From SLJN01 sp964505385 (GTDB lineage: Bacteria > Bacteroidota > Rhodothermia > Balneolales > Natronogracilivirgulaceae), in contig CAZDIA010000006.1 of the NCBI GenBank assembly GCA_964505385.1, forward strand, positions 37,671-101,670: a stretch of 64,000 nt of DNA. The letters run 5' to 3'. A model generated the notes under the pieces. That model did not search any database. It saw only the letters and a list, made by a program, of their open reading frames with translations, and was not told the DNA's origin. The stretch's first letter is position 1. Each line of letters starts with the position of its first letter. Positions 26,702 to 34,960 of this stretch are shown here, piece by piece. The position numbers were made by a program, and so were the translations under genes.

Positions 26702-28132
26702 ATGGCTAAGAATCCAAAGAGCAAAACCACCAGCGAATATTCTCAACACACCAATGGTTCAGCGACAGCCCTCTATGAAGATTTGGTTCCGGCGTTTTCT
26801 GAATATGAAGCAGTAGTTGAAGCATCCCGATGCCTGTTATGCAGCAAAAAAGAGAATGACGGATACGATATTGCCCCATGTGTGAAGGGTTGCCCTACAG
26901 GAATTGATATTCCCGGTTTTATTGCCGCCATCGAGGAAGGTGATAAAAAGAAAGCAGCTGATCTTGTTTTTGCAGAAAATATTCTCGGTGCAACTTGTGG
27001 ACGGGTATGCCCGGTTGAAGTTCTTTGCGAAGGGGAATGCGTTCTGCATGATCAAGGTGAAAAACCAATTGAGATCGGACGCCTGCAACGCTATGCCACG
27101 GAAGACCTGCTGGAAGAAGGAGCACAATTCCGAAAAGCGGGAAAATCAAATGGTAAAAAAGTCTCGATTATCGGTGCTGGCCCTGCAGGTTTAAGCTGTG
27201 CAGCCGAGTTAGCGGAAATGGGCTATGAAGTAACAGTTTATGACAAAAAGAAGGAAGCAGGCGGCCTTGTGCGCCACGGCATTGCCCCCTACCGGCTCTA
27301 TCAGAAGCCCCTATCCCATGAAGTTCAGAGAATTGCCGATATGGGCGTTAAGTTTCGTCTTGGCGAAGCTATTGACAGCGAAGAAAAGCTGCGGGCTATA
27401 GAAAATAATTCAAATGCAGTATTTCTCGGAGTCGGGATGAAAGGGGTAAAAATGGATAATGAAGGAGATCCTTCCTTCCCCGGCGATCACCTCGATGGAG
27501 TATGGGACTCCATGGATTTCATCCAACACATCAAAACTGAAGGCCCTGTAAGAATCGGTGATCATGTCGCTATTATCGGCGGTGGAAACACCGCGCTTGA
27601 TGTAGGAGTCCAGGCCAGACGGCTGGGTGCCAAAATAGTAAACATTTTATACCGCCGCGATGAGCAAAGCATGCCGGCCTTCAGGCACGAAATCGACTTG
27701 GCGCGGAAAGAAGGAGTTAATATACAGTTCCTGGTAAAACCCCTTGAATTTTATGGTGACGAAAACGGCCGGGTCAATTCTATGAAAATCCAATACATGA
27801 AATTTGATGGCTATGATAATACCGGTCGCCCGCTGCCTGTTCCGGTAGAAGGAACTGAAGTGGTTATTCCCGTCGATACGGTTATAGTGGCTGTCGGGCC
27901 GCGCAAAAGAGAAATGTTTCTGGATATGATCGGTGATTTCTTCCGGGGTGAGTTATCATTTCGCCACGGATTAATCGAGGTAAATCCCAAAAACGGACAA
28001 ACTGCAAATTCCGATTATTTTGCCGGCGGTGATGCCATTAGCGGCGGATCAACGGTGGTTCAAGCTGTGCAGGACGGCAAGGTAGCTGCCAAAGGGATAG
28101 ATGAATATATCAGGGAAAAAGAAGAAGCCTGA
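26702..28132 (+). CDS. Orphan GltD/PreT-like NAD(P)-dependent FAD/Fe-S oxidoreductase
   Basis: I chose the ATG at 26702 (476 residues); the frame also has a TTG at 26690. The N-terminal Fe-S domain has cysteines at 44, 47, 60, 64, 99, 103, 109 and 113. An FAD-binding GAGPAG lies at 158-163 and an NAD(P)-binding GGGNTA at 293-298. A C-terminal AGGDAISGGSTVVQAV follows. This is the architecture of the glutamate synthase small subunit and of the PreT subunit of dihydropyrimidine dehydrogenase. Neither a glutamate synthase large subunit nor PreA is adjacent, so its electron partner is unknown. It shares the module found inside the fusion protein at 660-2912. A terminator follows. Confidence 0.82.
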   Translation: MAKNPKSKTTSEYSQHTNGSATALYEDLVPAFSEYEAVVEASRCLLCSKKENDGYDIAPCVKGCPTGIDIPGFIAAIEEGDKKKAADLVFAENILGATCGRVCPVEVLCEGECVLHDQGEKPIEIGRLQRYATEDLLEEGAQFRKAGKSNGKKVSIIGAGPAGLSCAAELAEMGYEVTVYDKKKEAGGLVRHGIAPYRLYQKPLSHEVQRIADMGVKFRLGEAIDSEEKLRAIENNSNAVFLGVGMKGVKMDNEGDPSFPGDHLDGVWDSMDFIQHIKTEGPVRIGDHVAIIGGGNTALDVGVQARRLGAKIVNILYRRDEQSMPAFRHEIDLARKEGVNIQFLVKPLEFYGDENGRVNSMKIQYMKFDGYDNTGRPLPVPVEGTEVVIPVDTVIVAVGPRKREMFLDMIGDFFRGELSFRHGLIEVNPKNGQTANSDYFAGGDAISGGSTVVQAVQDGKVAAKGIDEYIREKEEA

Positions 28133-28173
28133 TCATTTTCAGCTGCATAGAATAGAAATACCAGCTTCAAATT

Positions 28174-28205
28174 AAAAAAGCCTGTCTCCCAGGACAGGCT
28201 TTTTT
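28174..28205. terminator. Bidirectional rho-independent terminator
   Basis: AAAAAAGCCTGTC and GACAGGCTTTTTT form a 13-bp stem around a 6-base loop. A-run and T-run on either side allow termination of the flavoprotein gene (plus) and of the tRNA-Met transcript (minus). Confidence 0.92.
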
Positions 28206-28216
28206 ACTTCATATTG

Positions 28217-28290
28217 TAGCGCGGGGCGGACTCGAACCGCCGGCCTCCGGGTTATGAATCCGACGCTCTTACCTACTGAGCTACCGCGCC
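28217..28290 (-). tRNA. tRNA-Met (CAT)
   Basis: The minus strand folds as a cloverleaf: acceptor GGCGCGG/CCGCGCT, D stem GCTC/GAGC, anticodon loop TTCATAA (CAT), T stem GGCGG/CCGCC with TTCGAGT, discriminator A. The pair at 31-39 would be A-C, as seen in some elongator tRNA-Met. The acceptor does not look like an initiator, and the tRNA-Ile(CAT) alternative is less likely but not excluded. CA follows the discriminator, so CCA is not fully encoded. Confidence 0.92.
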
Positions 28291-28669
28291 ATTAGTGATA
28301 TCAGGCTTGAAGAATCTTGAAACCAATAAAATGCAATAAGTTTACGATTACTTTTTAAAACTATTATTGCCATATGCAGCTATTCAAAAAACTTCTTGCT
28401 GCAATTCGGCCGTACCAAATGCTCTAACTGCCGTAGTTGGACACCGATTTCAAAAAGCTTTCAAAAATACAAATTGAAAGATCATTTGTAAAGCGGAACC
28501 TTTATCTTACACCCTTCATTTTTAAGGCTGCAATTATCAAACGGCCATCATCACTATAATTGTGATTGTAACAAAGCACATAGTACACTAATTGCTATTT
28601 AAAATTTAACCTACAGTAGCTAACTTCACGATTATGTTAGTTACTCACAAAAATTTGTAAAGCAAATCC

Positions 28670-30142
28670 ATGGCAAAACAGATTACATCTCTGAAGAAAG
28701 ATTATAATCAATGGTATCTGGATATCGTACGGGAATCCAAACTTGCTGACCACTCACCGGTGCGCGGATGTATGGTGATCCGCCCGAATGGTTATGCACT
28801 TTGGGAAAATATGCAGCGCAGCCTTGATGATATGTTTAAAGAAACCGGCCATAGCAATGCCTATTTCCCATTATTTATTCCGAAATCTTATTTATCCAAA
28901 GAAGCAGAGCATGTTGAAGGGTTTGCCAAAGAGTGTGCGGTTGTCACCCATAGCCGATTGATTGAAACCGATGACGGCCTGGGGGTCGATCCGGAATCCG
29001 AGCTTGAAGAGGAGTTGATCGTACGGCCGACATCCGAGACCATCATTTGGGATACCTATCGGAATTGGATCCAATCCTACCGGGATTTGCCCTTGTTGCT
29101 AAACCAGTGGGCCAATGTGGTTCGATGGGAGATGAGAACGAGATTGTTCCTGCGCACAATGGAATTTCTGTGGCAGGAGGGTCATACAGCGCATGCCACA
29201 AAAGAAGACGCTATTGAAGAAACAGAGAGAATGCTGAATGTATATCGATCCTTTGCTGAAGATTACATGGCCATGCCCGTAATCCGCGGCACCAAAACGG
29301 AAGCGGAGCGTTTTGCAGGAGCTGTAGAAACTTATTGTATTGAAGCGTTGATGCAGGATAACCGGGCGCTTCAGGCCGGCACATCCCATTTCCTCGGACA
29401 AAACTTTGCCAAAGCATTTGATGTACGGTTCCAGGACCGGGATGGACAGGAAAAATATGTCTGGGCTACGAGCTGGGGAGTTTCCACCCGGTTAATTGGC
29501 GGACTCATCATGACTCATTCCGATGATGACGGCTTGGTCATCCCTCCTAAACTTGCTCCGGTTCAGGTCGTGATCGTACCAATCTGGAAAAATGATGAGG
29601 AAAAATCGCAGGTATTGGAATATGGGGAAAAAATTAAATCCGAACTGAAAGCTGAAGGAATCCGGTGCACATTTGATGATCGCGAACAATACAAACCCGG
29701 CTGGAAGTTTTCACAGCACGAAGTTGAGGGCGTTCCACTGCGCCTGGCAATCGGGCCGCGGGATGTTCAGAACGCCAAAGCTGAAATGGTTCGGCGTCAT
29801 GATCGCGAAAAAAATCTGGTATCATCCGAAAATATCGGTAAAACGGTAGCTGATGAGTTAAAGACCATACAGCAAAGCCTGTTTAAAAAAGCCAAAGAGC
29901 GTATGGAAGCCAGCACGTTTCACGTTGATACCTATGATGAATTTCAAGAAGTTATCACTCAAAAGGGCGGCTTTGTTTACGCCCACTGGGATGGAACCAC
30001 CGAAACAGAAATGAAAATTAAAGACGACACCAAAGCAACAATTCGGTGTATTCCCTTTGGATATGATAAGGGTGACTCCGGAAAGTGCATGGTTACCGGC
30101 AAACCTTCACCCGGTAAGGTTATTTTTGCAAGAGCTTATTGA
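28670..30142 (+). CDS. proS: Prolyl-tRNA synthetase, short (archaeal/eukaryal-like) form
   Basis: This class II synthetase charges tRNA-Pro. At 490 residues it lacks the ~180-residue editing insertion of the standard bacterial enzyme. The motif 2 region (VVRWEMRTRLFLRTMEFLWQEGHTAH, only partly quoted: RTMEFLWQEG), the motif 3 region (GLIMTHSDDDGL), the anticodon-binding domain and a C-terminal extension ending FARAY all fit the archaeal/eukaryal-like type, which is usual in Bacteroidota. About 380 bp of AT-rich, gene-free DNA (28291-28669) precede it. A PAP2-like gene follows after 15 bp. Confidence 0.96.
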   Translation: MAKQITSLKKDYNQWYLDIVRESKLADHSPVRGCMVIRPNGYALWENMQRSLDDMFKETGHSNAYFPLFIPKSYLSKEAEHVEGFAKECAVVTHSRLIETDDGLGVDPESELEEELIVRPTSETIIWDTYRNWIQSYRDLPLLLNQWANVVRWEMRTRLFLRTMEFLWQEGHTAHATKEDAIEETERMLNVYRSFAEDYMAMPVIRGTKTEAERFAGAVETYCIEALMQDNRALQAGTSHFLGQNFAKAFDVRFQDRDGQEKYVWATSWGVSTRLIGGLIMTHSDDDGLVIPPKLAPVQVVIVPIWKNDEEKSQVLEYGEKIKSELKAEGIRCTFDDREQYKPGWKFSQHEVEGVPLRLAIGPRDVQNAKAEMVRRHDREKNLVSSENIGKTVADELKTIQQSLFKKAKERMEASTFHVDTYDEFQEVITQKGGFVYAHWDGTTETEMKIKDDTKATIRCIPFGYDKGDSGKCMVTGKPSPGKVIFARAY

Positions 30143-30157
30143 AACAAACCAGGCTTA

Positions 30158-30820
30158 TTGAAAACCCAGCATACATACACTGAAGAAAATATTGAAACGA
30201 TTAATCACAATCGGTGGGCACGAATATACTCCGATGCGCTTAATCCTCTGATTTTAAGCGTTCTCATCGTACCAATATCTGCCATATTGATCGATCTGCC
30301 TGTAACTGATAGTGTATTGCTGGGGCTATCCGCTTTTTTCATTCTGGGTTTGCTTCCCTACTTATTTTTGATCCACCGAATTCGCAGCCATAAAGCGGAA
30401 TCTGTAGATCTGAGAGAACGCCTCCAGCGAAAGGCGCCATTTTTATTTGTAATAAGCGTTTATGCCGTATATTCGGCAGGATTATACATTTGGCAACCCG
30501 GAGGCCAACCCTACATGCTGATTATTGTTGCCTGTTACGGCACCTGTGCTATGATTGGAGCATTAGTCACAAGATACTGGAAAGTGAGTCTTCACTCCTC
30601 CTGCTTAACCGCAACATGGATGGTGCTTTTTATCCAGCTGATGAAACATAATTACTCATTTACAATGCTTTTAACTCTTGCGCTGATTGGTTTTATAAGT
30701 ATTTTTTTTATGGGATGGGCCCGAAAAACTCTGCAAGTCCACACCACCGCACAGGTAGTTGGTGGTATTTTATTCGGCATGATAATCCCTCCGCTTTTTT
30801 TCTCCTATTTTCTCTTTTGA
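30158..30820 (+). CDS. PAP2-like integral membrane protein with altered active site
   Basis: This 220-residue protein starts with TTG and has about six hydrophobic segments. Near residues 143-147 it has KVSLHS, and near 189-200 WARKTLQVHTTAQ. These match the spacing of the PAP2 phosphatase motifs (xSxH then Rx5Hx3D), but the final Asp is Gln. Bacteroidota have many PAP2-like proteins of this kind. A role in undecaprenyl or phosphatidate phosphate metabolism is possible but not shown. It lies between proS and nnr in what looks like a single transcript. Confidence 0.6.
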   Translation: MKTQHTYTEENIETINHNRWARIYSDALNPLILSVLIVPISAILIDLPVTDSVLLGLSAFFILGLLPYLFLIHRIRSHKAESVDLRERLQRKAPFLFVISVYAVYSAGLYIWQPGGQPYMLIIVACYGTCAMIGALVTRYWKVSLHSSCLTATWMVLFIQLMKHNYSFTMLLTLALIGFISIFFMGWARKTLQVHTTAQVVGGILFGMIIPPLFFSYFLF

Positions 30821-30832
30821 ACTCCTGGCAAT

Positions 30833-32341
30833 ATGGAATACTCACACCCGCTTGTAGCCGAAAATCAAGAAGCCGCTGAAGTTGACAGAATCAGCATTGA
30901 AACCTATGGAGTAGCCTCCGTTGCTTTGATGGAGACCGCCGGCAGCAAAACCGCGGACTGGCTCATCAACCATACCACTTCCGGCGATGTTATCGGCATC
31001 GTTTGCGGTAAAGGGAACAATGGGGGTGATGCATTGGTTTGCGCTCGCCAGATTCACGCTTCCGGCAGAAAAGTGGGCGTTCATATGGTTATGGGTGATA
31101 ATCAATTATCACCGGATGCGCAGGTCAATTACGATATATTGCAAACCATCAGCAAAGAAAGCGGGAATATTACTTTTTATGAAAATCTTCATGAGTTAAT
31201 ACAGACCAATCCTGTCTGGTGGGTAGATGGAATTTTTGGTACCGGTCTGAGCAGTGAAGTCAGAGAACCGGTTGCTACGGCAATACAGGAAATCAACCAG
31301 CATCCCTCCCCGACGCTTGCTCTTGATGTTCCTTCCGGACTTGACGGCACCAGAGGAAAAGTGCTTGGAACAACTATCTCCGCACATACAACTCTTATGT
31401 ATGGGATGGGCAAACTTGGAGCTTTTATAAATGACGGCCCTGATTATTGTGGTAACAGGCTGATTATACCTCTTGGTTTTACAGGTCCGGCTCTGGATAA
31501 AGTTTCCCGCAGGCTGATTGAATCCGAACCGGTAGTCAAGCAACCGGAGGTCGGATCCGGATTCTCTCATAAATATGAAGCAGGCATAGTCTATTTGTTT
31601 GCGGGAAGTGATGGCATGACCGGCGCTGCCGTGATGGCTGCGAAAGCTGCGTGGTCATACGGGGCGGGAGGCGTTGTCATCTTTTGTCCGGCCGGGCTGC
31701 TACAGATTTATGAACAACTTCTTCCTGAAGCAGTTAAAATTCCTTTAGGTGCATCATCCGATACCTGGTTTAAACCAGAGCATCTTGATTCAGCCCTTGA
31801 AAAAATAAAAAAACGGCATCCACATGTGATTTTAGCAGGTCCTGGTACGGGCAATCGCCATGAAACTCTTGATTTTTTTACCCTTTTGCTTGAAAAGTAT
31901 GACGGAAAACTCATTTTTGATGCCGACGCATTTTCTGTTTTTGGGGAAAACATCCCCAGACGCCCTGACTCGCAACAACTTATAGCAACCCCTCATCGCG
32001 GTGAGTTTACTAAAGTAAGATCCCCGGAAACCCATGATGATTATTCGTTATTAATTGAGAGTGAGCAATTTGCCGGGCAAAACAAACTCTCGTTACTTTT
32101 AAAAGGCGAGCCTTCCATTGTTACAAATTCCAACGAGACACTCATTACCGCATATCCTACACACTATTACAACCGGTTTGGGTTTGGTGATGTGCTTGCA
32201 GGCATGATCGCCGCCGGCTTTTTACATAAAAATGAGTTGAATGCCTGCGCATCAGCAATGGTAACCGGTAATATGCGTTTGCAGAAAGTCATCTCAAAAA
32301 AAACTGGTCGTCCGCCCCGGCCTTTTGATCTAATTATATGA
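30833..32341 (+). CDS. nnr: Bifunctional NAD(P)H-hydrate epimerase / ADP-dependent NAD(P)H-hydrate dehydratase
   Basis: This enzyme repairs hydrated NAD(P)H. The N-terminal epimerase domain (1-220) has GKGNNGGDAL at 59-68 and LDVPSGLDG near 164-172. The C-terminal ribokinase-fold dehydratase (about 235-500) has LAGPGTGN at 334-341, DADAF near 363-367, TPHRGE at 386-391 and GFGDVLAG at 450-457. The last motif is normally G(S/T)GDVLAG after a Gly-rich run; here the preceding residues are YYNRF, so the nucleotide-binding loop is divergent though the catalytic Asp is kept. The stop overlaps the VanZ-like start by 4 bp. Confidence 0.92.
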   Translation: MEYSHPLVAENQEAAEVDRISIETYGVASVALMETAGSKTADWLINHTTSGDVIGIVCGKGNNGGDALVCARQIHASGRKVGVHMVMGDNQLSPDAQVNYDILQTISKESGNITFYENLHELIQTNPVWWVDGIFGTGLSSEVREPVATAIQEINQHPSPTLALDVPSGLDGTRGKVLGTTISAHTTLMYGMGKLGAFINDGPDYCGNRLIIPLGFTGPALDKVSRRLIESEPVVKQPEVGSGFSHKYEAGIVYLFAGSDGMTGAAVMAAKAAWSYGAGGVVIFCPAGLLQIYEQLLPEAVKIPLGASSDTWFKPEHLDSALEKIKKRHPHVILAGPGTGNRHETLDFFTLLLEKYDGKLIFDADAFSVFGENIPRRPDSQQLIATPHRGEFTKVRSPETHDDYSLLIESEQFAGQNKLSLLLKGEPSIVTNSNETLITAYPTHYYNRFGFGDVLAGMIAAGFLHKNELNACASAMVTGNMRLQKVISKKTGRPPRPFDLII

Positions 32342-32769
32342 TTTCCGATCAGGTGATTCGCTATCTATATCAGCGGTCCTGGATTCAAAAAAGTATTCCG
32401 ATATTAATTCTTCTCTGGACTTTATTGATCCTGTACCTTACCCTTTTTCCAACTGATAACTTGCTCGACGCCGATATTTTCACGTACGATAAAATCGGCC
32501 ATTTTGGCATGTTTGGAGGATGGACCGGGCTGATCGGACTTTATTTTTTGATCTACAAAAAAGATATCAATGCCCCTTTATTTGCTATCCTGATAACCGG
32601 TATTATTTTCGGCGCTTTTATTGAATTCCTCCAATTCCTCCTGCCATTTGGCAGAAATGCTGATTTTTGGGATGTAACTGCCAACACTTTGGGGTGTCTT
32701 ACTGCATATCTTATACTTTCCTACCTCAGAGCAAAAATTGTAAAAGCAAGGGCGGGAATCGATCCGTAG
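32338..32769 (+). CDS. VanZ-like family membrane protein
   Basis: This 143-residue protein has four membrane helices. It contains YDKIGHFGMFGGW and the C-terminal ADFWDVTANTLGCLTAY, features of the VanZ-like family, in which a helix with D-x-x-x-N-x-x-G recurs. VanZ confers low-level teicoplanin resistance in enterococci, but most homologues have no known role. It overlaps nnr by 4 bp (ATGA) and is the last gene of the proS-PAP2-nnr-vanZ set. Confidence 0.85.
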   Translation: MISDQVIRYLYQRSWIQKSIPILILLWTLLILYLTLFPTDNLLDADIFTYDKIGHFGMFGGWTGLIGLYFLIYKKDINAPLFAILITGIIFGAFIEFLQFLLPFGRNADFWDVTANTLGCLTAYLILSYLRAKIVKARAGIDP

Positions 32770-32901
32770 TTAATTGATTAATTTACAATGAAAAAACTGA
32801 TCGAATCGTTGAAATTTATGTAAAAATCTTGATATGCTCATTGAGATTTCTTTTATTAACGGGCATTATCCCGCAATAGCTATAAATGAACATATAATTC
32901 T

Positions 32902-33567
32902 ATGCCACTTCTTGAAAGAAAAAAACCGGAAGCTGATTTAGGTAAAAGATACCGAATGAATATGCAATTGGGGTTGATTATTGCCCTTGTCGTCATGATT
33001 GCTCTCTTCCGCTTCAATTTGGATATCGGTACGGATATGGACTTTGAAGAGGACGAGCAGGAAATCATCGATATGGAGGATATTGTTCAAACTGAGCAAG
33101 AGGAAACACCTCCTCCTCCACCCCGGCCCCAAACTCCGGAGGAAGTCCCAGATGATGAAATAGTAGAGGACGATCAGTTCGACTTCGATGCAGACGCAGA
33201 TAGTGATGCCGGAGATTTGCCACCACCTCCTCCACCTGAAGATGATGAGGAAGAAGAAGAGCAGGAAATCTTCGAAGTAGTTGAAGATAATCCCGAGCCG
33301 ATAGGAGGAATGGACGCCATTTACGACAACCTCGAATATCCCGATATAGCACGACGTGCCGGAATTGAAGGGCAGGTTGTTATCCAGTTTGTTGTTGACG
33401 AAAACGGTAACGTCAGCAACGTATCAGTTCTTCAGGATATTGGTGGCGGCACCGGCGAAGCGGCCATGGAAGCCATTCAGCAAACTGAATGGGAGCCCGG
33501 CCGTCAAAGAGGTCGCGCTGTACCGGTACGCTTCCAGGTTCCAATCAGATTTACTCTGCAAAACTAA
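32902..33567 (+). CDS. tonB: TonB-family energy transducer with acidic proline-rich linker
   Basis: This 221-residue protein has a short cytoplasmic N-terminus, one signal-anchor helix (about 23-38) and a periplasmic linker rich in Asp/Glu with three runs of prolines. The C-terminal TonB domain covers about 140-221: LEYPDIARRAGIEGQVVIQF, VDENGNVSNVSVLQDIGGG and a closing VPIRFTLQN (key residues only). It would transmit proton-motive force to outer-membrane transporters. No exbB or exbD gene is adjacent. It is monocistronic, followed by a strong terminator. Confidence 0.9.
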   Translation: MPLLERKKPEADLGKRYRMNMQLGLIIALVVMIALFRFNLDIGTDMDFEEDEQEIIDMEDIVQTEQEETPPPPPRPQTPEEVPDDEIVEDDQFDFDADADSDAGDLPPPPPPEDDEEEEEQEIFEVVEDNPEPIGGMDAIYDNLEYPDIARRAGIEGQVVIQFVVDENGNVSNVSVLQDIGGGTGEAAMEAIQQTEWEPGRQRGRAVPVRFQVPIRFTLQN

Positions 33568-33606
33568 TCTGATTTTAACTGGGGTTTAATTAACCTCGTT
33601 AGTTTT

Positions 33607-33645
33607 AAAAAGCGGCAGTTTGCACAACAAACTGCCGCTTTTTTT
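33607..33645. terminator. Bidirectional rho-independent terminator between tonB and the NUDIX gene
   Basis: AAAAAGCGGCAGTTTG and CAAACTGCCGCTTTTT pair over 16 bp around a 5-base loop, with a T-run on the plus strand and A-run giving a T-run on the minus strand. It separates two convergent genes. Confidence 0.93.
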
Positions 33646-33652
33646 ATGCTCT

Positions 33653-34090
33653 TCAGAAACTGTTTCGAAGCCGGCGGCTAAACTCATCAAGAACTTTTTG
33701 CAAATTTTCGAAGCCTACAAGTTTTTTTGCCTCTTCTAACTCAACCCAGCGAACCTTTTCTATTTGCTCCTCCTGCTGCGGCGTAACTTTTTCATTCGGC
33801 GTAATCATTATAAACCAGGTTGTTAGTTTTCGGATGATAATTCCGTCTTCCTCATAATAGTGAATAGTCTCGATCAATCTCTGTTTAATCTCAGGGTACC
33901 CCACCCCTGTTTCTTCGGATACTTCTCTTGCAGCACATTGTTCAGGTTTTTCGCCAGGGTCCCGTTTCCCTTTGGGTAAATCCCAAACACCCCTCCGGAA
34001 TATAAGCAATACTTCTACTTCGGAGTTCTTCACCCGATAGACTACCCCACCCGCAGCTTCAACCTCCTGATCGAAGTTTCTTTCAACCAT
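33653..34090 (-). CDS. NUDIX hydrolase
   Basis: This 145-residue protein has a complete NUDIX box at 41-63, GKRDPGEK followed by REVSEETGV, matching Gx5Ex7REUxEExGU. The preceding GVWDLPKG is also typical. Such enzymes hydrolyse nucleoside diphosphates linked to another group; the substrate cannot be inferred, though the WDLPKGK context recalls diadenosine polyphosphate or diphosphoinositol phosphate hydrolases. It lies 23 bp after the DUF1844-like gene on the same strand, so the two may be co-transcribed. Confidence 0.9.
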   Translation of the reverse strand: MVERNFDQEVEAAGGVVYRVKNSEVEVLLIFRRGVWDLPKGKRDPGEKPEQCAAREVSEETGVGYPEIKQRLIETIHYYEEDGIIIRKLTTWFIMITPNEKVTPQQEEQIEKVRWVELEEAKKLVGFENLQKVLDEFSRRLRNSF

Positions 34091-34113
34091 ATTCTTAAAT
34101 CACATGACCTTTT

Positions 34114-34419
34114 TTATCCGGAACCACTGCCGTTTTCTGATGAGTCGGCAGATCCGGCATCCTCCAGCCCCACTTTAAGCTCTTTCAGTGTTGAATCCAG
34201 AAAATCTGACAGCTCCTTGTTGAGATTACCTTGCGTGTACTTTTGCAGCATATGCAGCGTATCAATCGCAAATCTGGCGGATTTAAGATCTTTTTCAATT
34301 TCACCGGTTGAAGGATTTGCTTCTAATCCAAGCCCCATCCGGGCAATTTGATGATGCTGCTTTATAAGCATCATCAATAAAAGCTGATTTTGTTGCTCTT
34401 CAGAAAATTGCTCACTCAT
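34114..34419 (-). CDS. DUF1844-like small helical protein
   Basis: This 101-residue protein has a helical core: a first helix with LLLMMLIKQHHQIARMGLG, then ARFAIDTLHMLQKYTQGNL, then a helix ending in KELKVGL. The AIDTLxxLxxxTxGNL pattern and size match DUF1844, whose function is unknown. A Ser/Gly-rich tail closes it. It is upstream of the NUDIX gene. Between it and serC (34420-34960) I see no gene, only AT-rich sequence with a hairpin at 34879-34914. Confidence 0.75.
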   Translation of the reverse strand: MSEQFSEEQQNQLLLMMLIKQHHQIARMGLGLEANPSTGEIEKDLKSARFAIDTLHMLQKYTQGNLNKELSDFLDSTLKELKVGLEDAGSADSSENGSGSG

Positions 34420-34960
34420 TGCTGTAAATTTAATTTTTATGATCTTTGCGACGTAGTAAAATAGCTTTTATTAAACAATTTTTCGTCCGCTTAATTTGAA
34501 GTTAACTTTGATTCATACTTTTTATGATTGCAATAGGCCTAAAGAAATTTCGTACAGTTTTTTTGATATATCAGCTGCAAAATCTCTTAGTATTTTTTAC
34601 TTATGAGCAATATTTAGAGCGCCTCCAAACGATAATATCACCCTTTGATCAATCCTTTCAAAACGGGATAAATCATCAGCAGATCAACTGGATGTTTCCT
34701 GATTATACCGGTATCTTGAGATAAATATGTAAATAATATTTTCGGGTACTCCGATCCCGGTTTATAACAAATTGGAGAAGAACAATATTGACTGGATGAT
34801 CGATCGGAAAACGGCTTCTGTGGTTGTTTAACACATTTCAGGCCGATCCGACAACAGTATTATCATCCCGCGTAAGTTGGGGTGGAATTTACAGGTATCA
34901 AAAAACTCCACTCCGGTTCGATTGTATACATTTTAAACCAAAAAATTTAAGGATCAAAAT

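Noticed and set aside
32338..32769. Glycopeptide resistance determinant (VanZ)
   Set aside because: VanZ-like proteins are widespread and no vanHAX genes are present, so resistance cannot be inferred.
34524..34724. 66-codon plus-strand frame in the serC upstream region
   Set aside because: No ribosome site, no family resemblance and AT-driven composition; probably chance.
34740..34960. Riboswitch upstream of serC
   Set aside because: Only one short hairpin (34879-34914) is evident and it matches no riboswitch core I know.
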